A stretch of 6,739 bases of DNA, taken from positions 1 to 6,739 of the forward strand of contig JAOZKX010000117.1 in assembly GCA_029935135.1 (NCBI GenBank), given 5' to 3'. Under the pieces are notes generated by a model. That model searched no databases and had not been told where the DNA came from. It saw only the letters and a program-made list of their open reading frames with translations. The first letter of the stretch is position 1, and each line of letters starts with the position of its first letter. Of this stretch, positions 6,533 through 6,739 are shown in pieces. A program made the position numbers and the translations under genes. Source of the stretch: Desulfocapsa sp. Lineage in GTDB: Bacteria > Desulfobacterota > Desulfobulbia > Desulfobulbales > Desulfocapsaceae.

Positions 6533-6613
6533 AAAAACGCGGTATACGGTTTGCGGTATGCGGTTTGAGGTTTTTGTCTTTACCGCATACCGTATACCTC
6601 ACACCTCATACCG
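6533..6613 (-). terminator. Imperfect hairpin with U-tract, likely terminator for the minus-strand gene
   Basis: Two arms can pair: 6541-6550 with 6589-6598 (GGTATACGGT, perfect) and 6558-6564 with 6582-6588 (ATGCGGT). They leave a 7-nt bulge in the left arm and a 17-nt loop. On the minus strand the array is followed directly by a run of five T (complement of 6533-6537), the layout of an intrinsic terminator for the deacetylase gene. On the plus strand only a weak T-rich tail (TTATTCTT, from 6614) follows, so termination of the purH-type gene is less certain. Confidence 0.6.
6540..6613. repeat. Inverted array of degenerate 7-bp repeats
   Basis: The left half, 6540-6574, is five head-to-tail heptads of the pattern MRGTWTR, for example CGGTATA at 6540-6546 and CGGTATG at 6554-6560; the last unit, AGGTTTT at 6568-6574, deviates at its final base. 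After a 4-nt centre (TGTC, 6575-6578) the right half, 6579-6613, is five similar heptads on the opposite strand, including CGGTATG at 6607-6613 and at 6586-6592. Of these the unit at 6600-6606 reads AGGTGTG and the innermost unit (6579-6585) ends in AAA. The two halves are symmetric: 35, 4 and 35 bp. Confidence 0.85.
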
Positions 6614-6739
6614 TTATTCTTCCTGTTTCACCAGCATCTCCTGAGCACTCACCAGCCGTACCCTATGCAGCAATTTTCCCCGGCAATCTGTTAAGGCAGT
6701 CAGTGTCGCTTTATTGGGATGTCCTATTCCGATGGCCCG
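6614..6739 (-). CDS. Divergent polysaccharide deacetylase, C-terminal 41 residues only
   Basis: Read on the minus strand, the window edge opens directly into a frame of 41 residues ending in TAA (complement of 6614-6616). It begins RAIGIGHPNKATLTAL and ends with a charged tail. The AIGIGHP block followed by a Thr-Leu helix is the C-terminal signature of the divergent polysaccharide deacetylase family (DUF610/YibQ-like), exported proteins linked to cell-envelope carbohydrate. The following short strand (HRVRLVSAQEML) fits the last beta strand and helix of that fold. The rest of the gene lies beyond the window. It is convergent with the AICAR formyltransferase gene, and its stop codon abuts the heptad array. 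Confidence 0.75.
   Translation of the reverse strand, partial: RAIGIGHPNKATLTALTDCRGKLLHRVRLVSAQEMLVKQEE

Noticed and set aside
6540..6613. CRISPR array
   Set aside because: Units are 7 bp, directly adjacent, inverted at the centre, and have no spacers.

Overview
The window looks like chromosomal DNA of a Gram-negative, probably anaerobic bacterium. The short GlmU-like enzyme, the stand-alone AICAR formyltransferase, ThiH instead of ThiO, and a divergent polysaccharide deacetylase together suggest Desulfobacterota, perhaps a Desulfobulbales-type sulfate reducer. That placement is inferred from gene content and is not proven by a marker gene.

Layout, left to right. (1) Positions 1-683 hold the 3' part of a ParA/MinD-type ATPase gene that begins outside the window. 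(2) Positions 684-823 are a short intergenic stretch with a good sigma70-type promoter (TTGACA at 748) and a Shine-Dalgarno site. (3) Positions 824-4759 are a tight same-strand run: a short GlmU-like nucleotidyltransferase, then thiF, thiS, thiG and thiH. Junctions within the run are an 18-nt gap, a 17-nt overlap and two 1-nt gaps, so it is very likely one operon. (4) Positions 4758-5224 hold a gene for a 23S-rRNA-intervening-sequence-type four-helix-bundle protein. It is more AT-rich than its neighbours and sits between short AAAGTT-type repeats that reappear inverted on the far side. (5) Positions 5241-6530 encode a stand-alone AICAR formyltransferase (the PurH C-terminal half). (6) Positions 6540-6613 are an inverted array of 7-bp units between two convergent genes. 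(7) Positions 6614-6739, minus strand, are the 3' end of a divergent polysaccharide deacetylase gene.

How the genes work together: ThiF adenylates the C-terminus of ThiS, which then carries sulfur as a thiocarboxylate. ThiH makes dehydroglycine from tyrosine. ThiG joins these with deoxyxylulose phosphate to form the thiazole half of thiamine. The GlmU-like enzyme points to UDP-amino-sugar or another nucleotide-sugar synthesis and has no obvious link to thiamine apart from co-transcription. AICAR formyltransferase serves purine synthesis; its substrate AICAR is also made as the by-product of histidine synthesis.

The metabolic genes are largely orthodox. The least explained parts are the repeat-flanked four-helix-bundle cassette and the inverted heptad array, which share a degenerate 7-bp unit and may be two forms of one repeat family.
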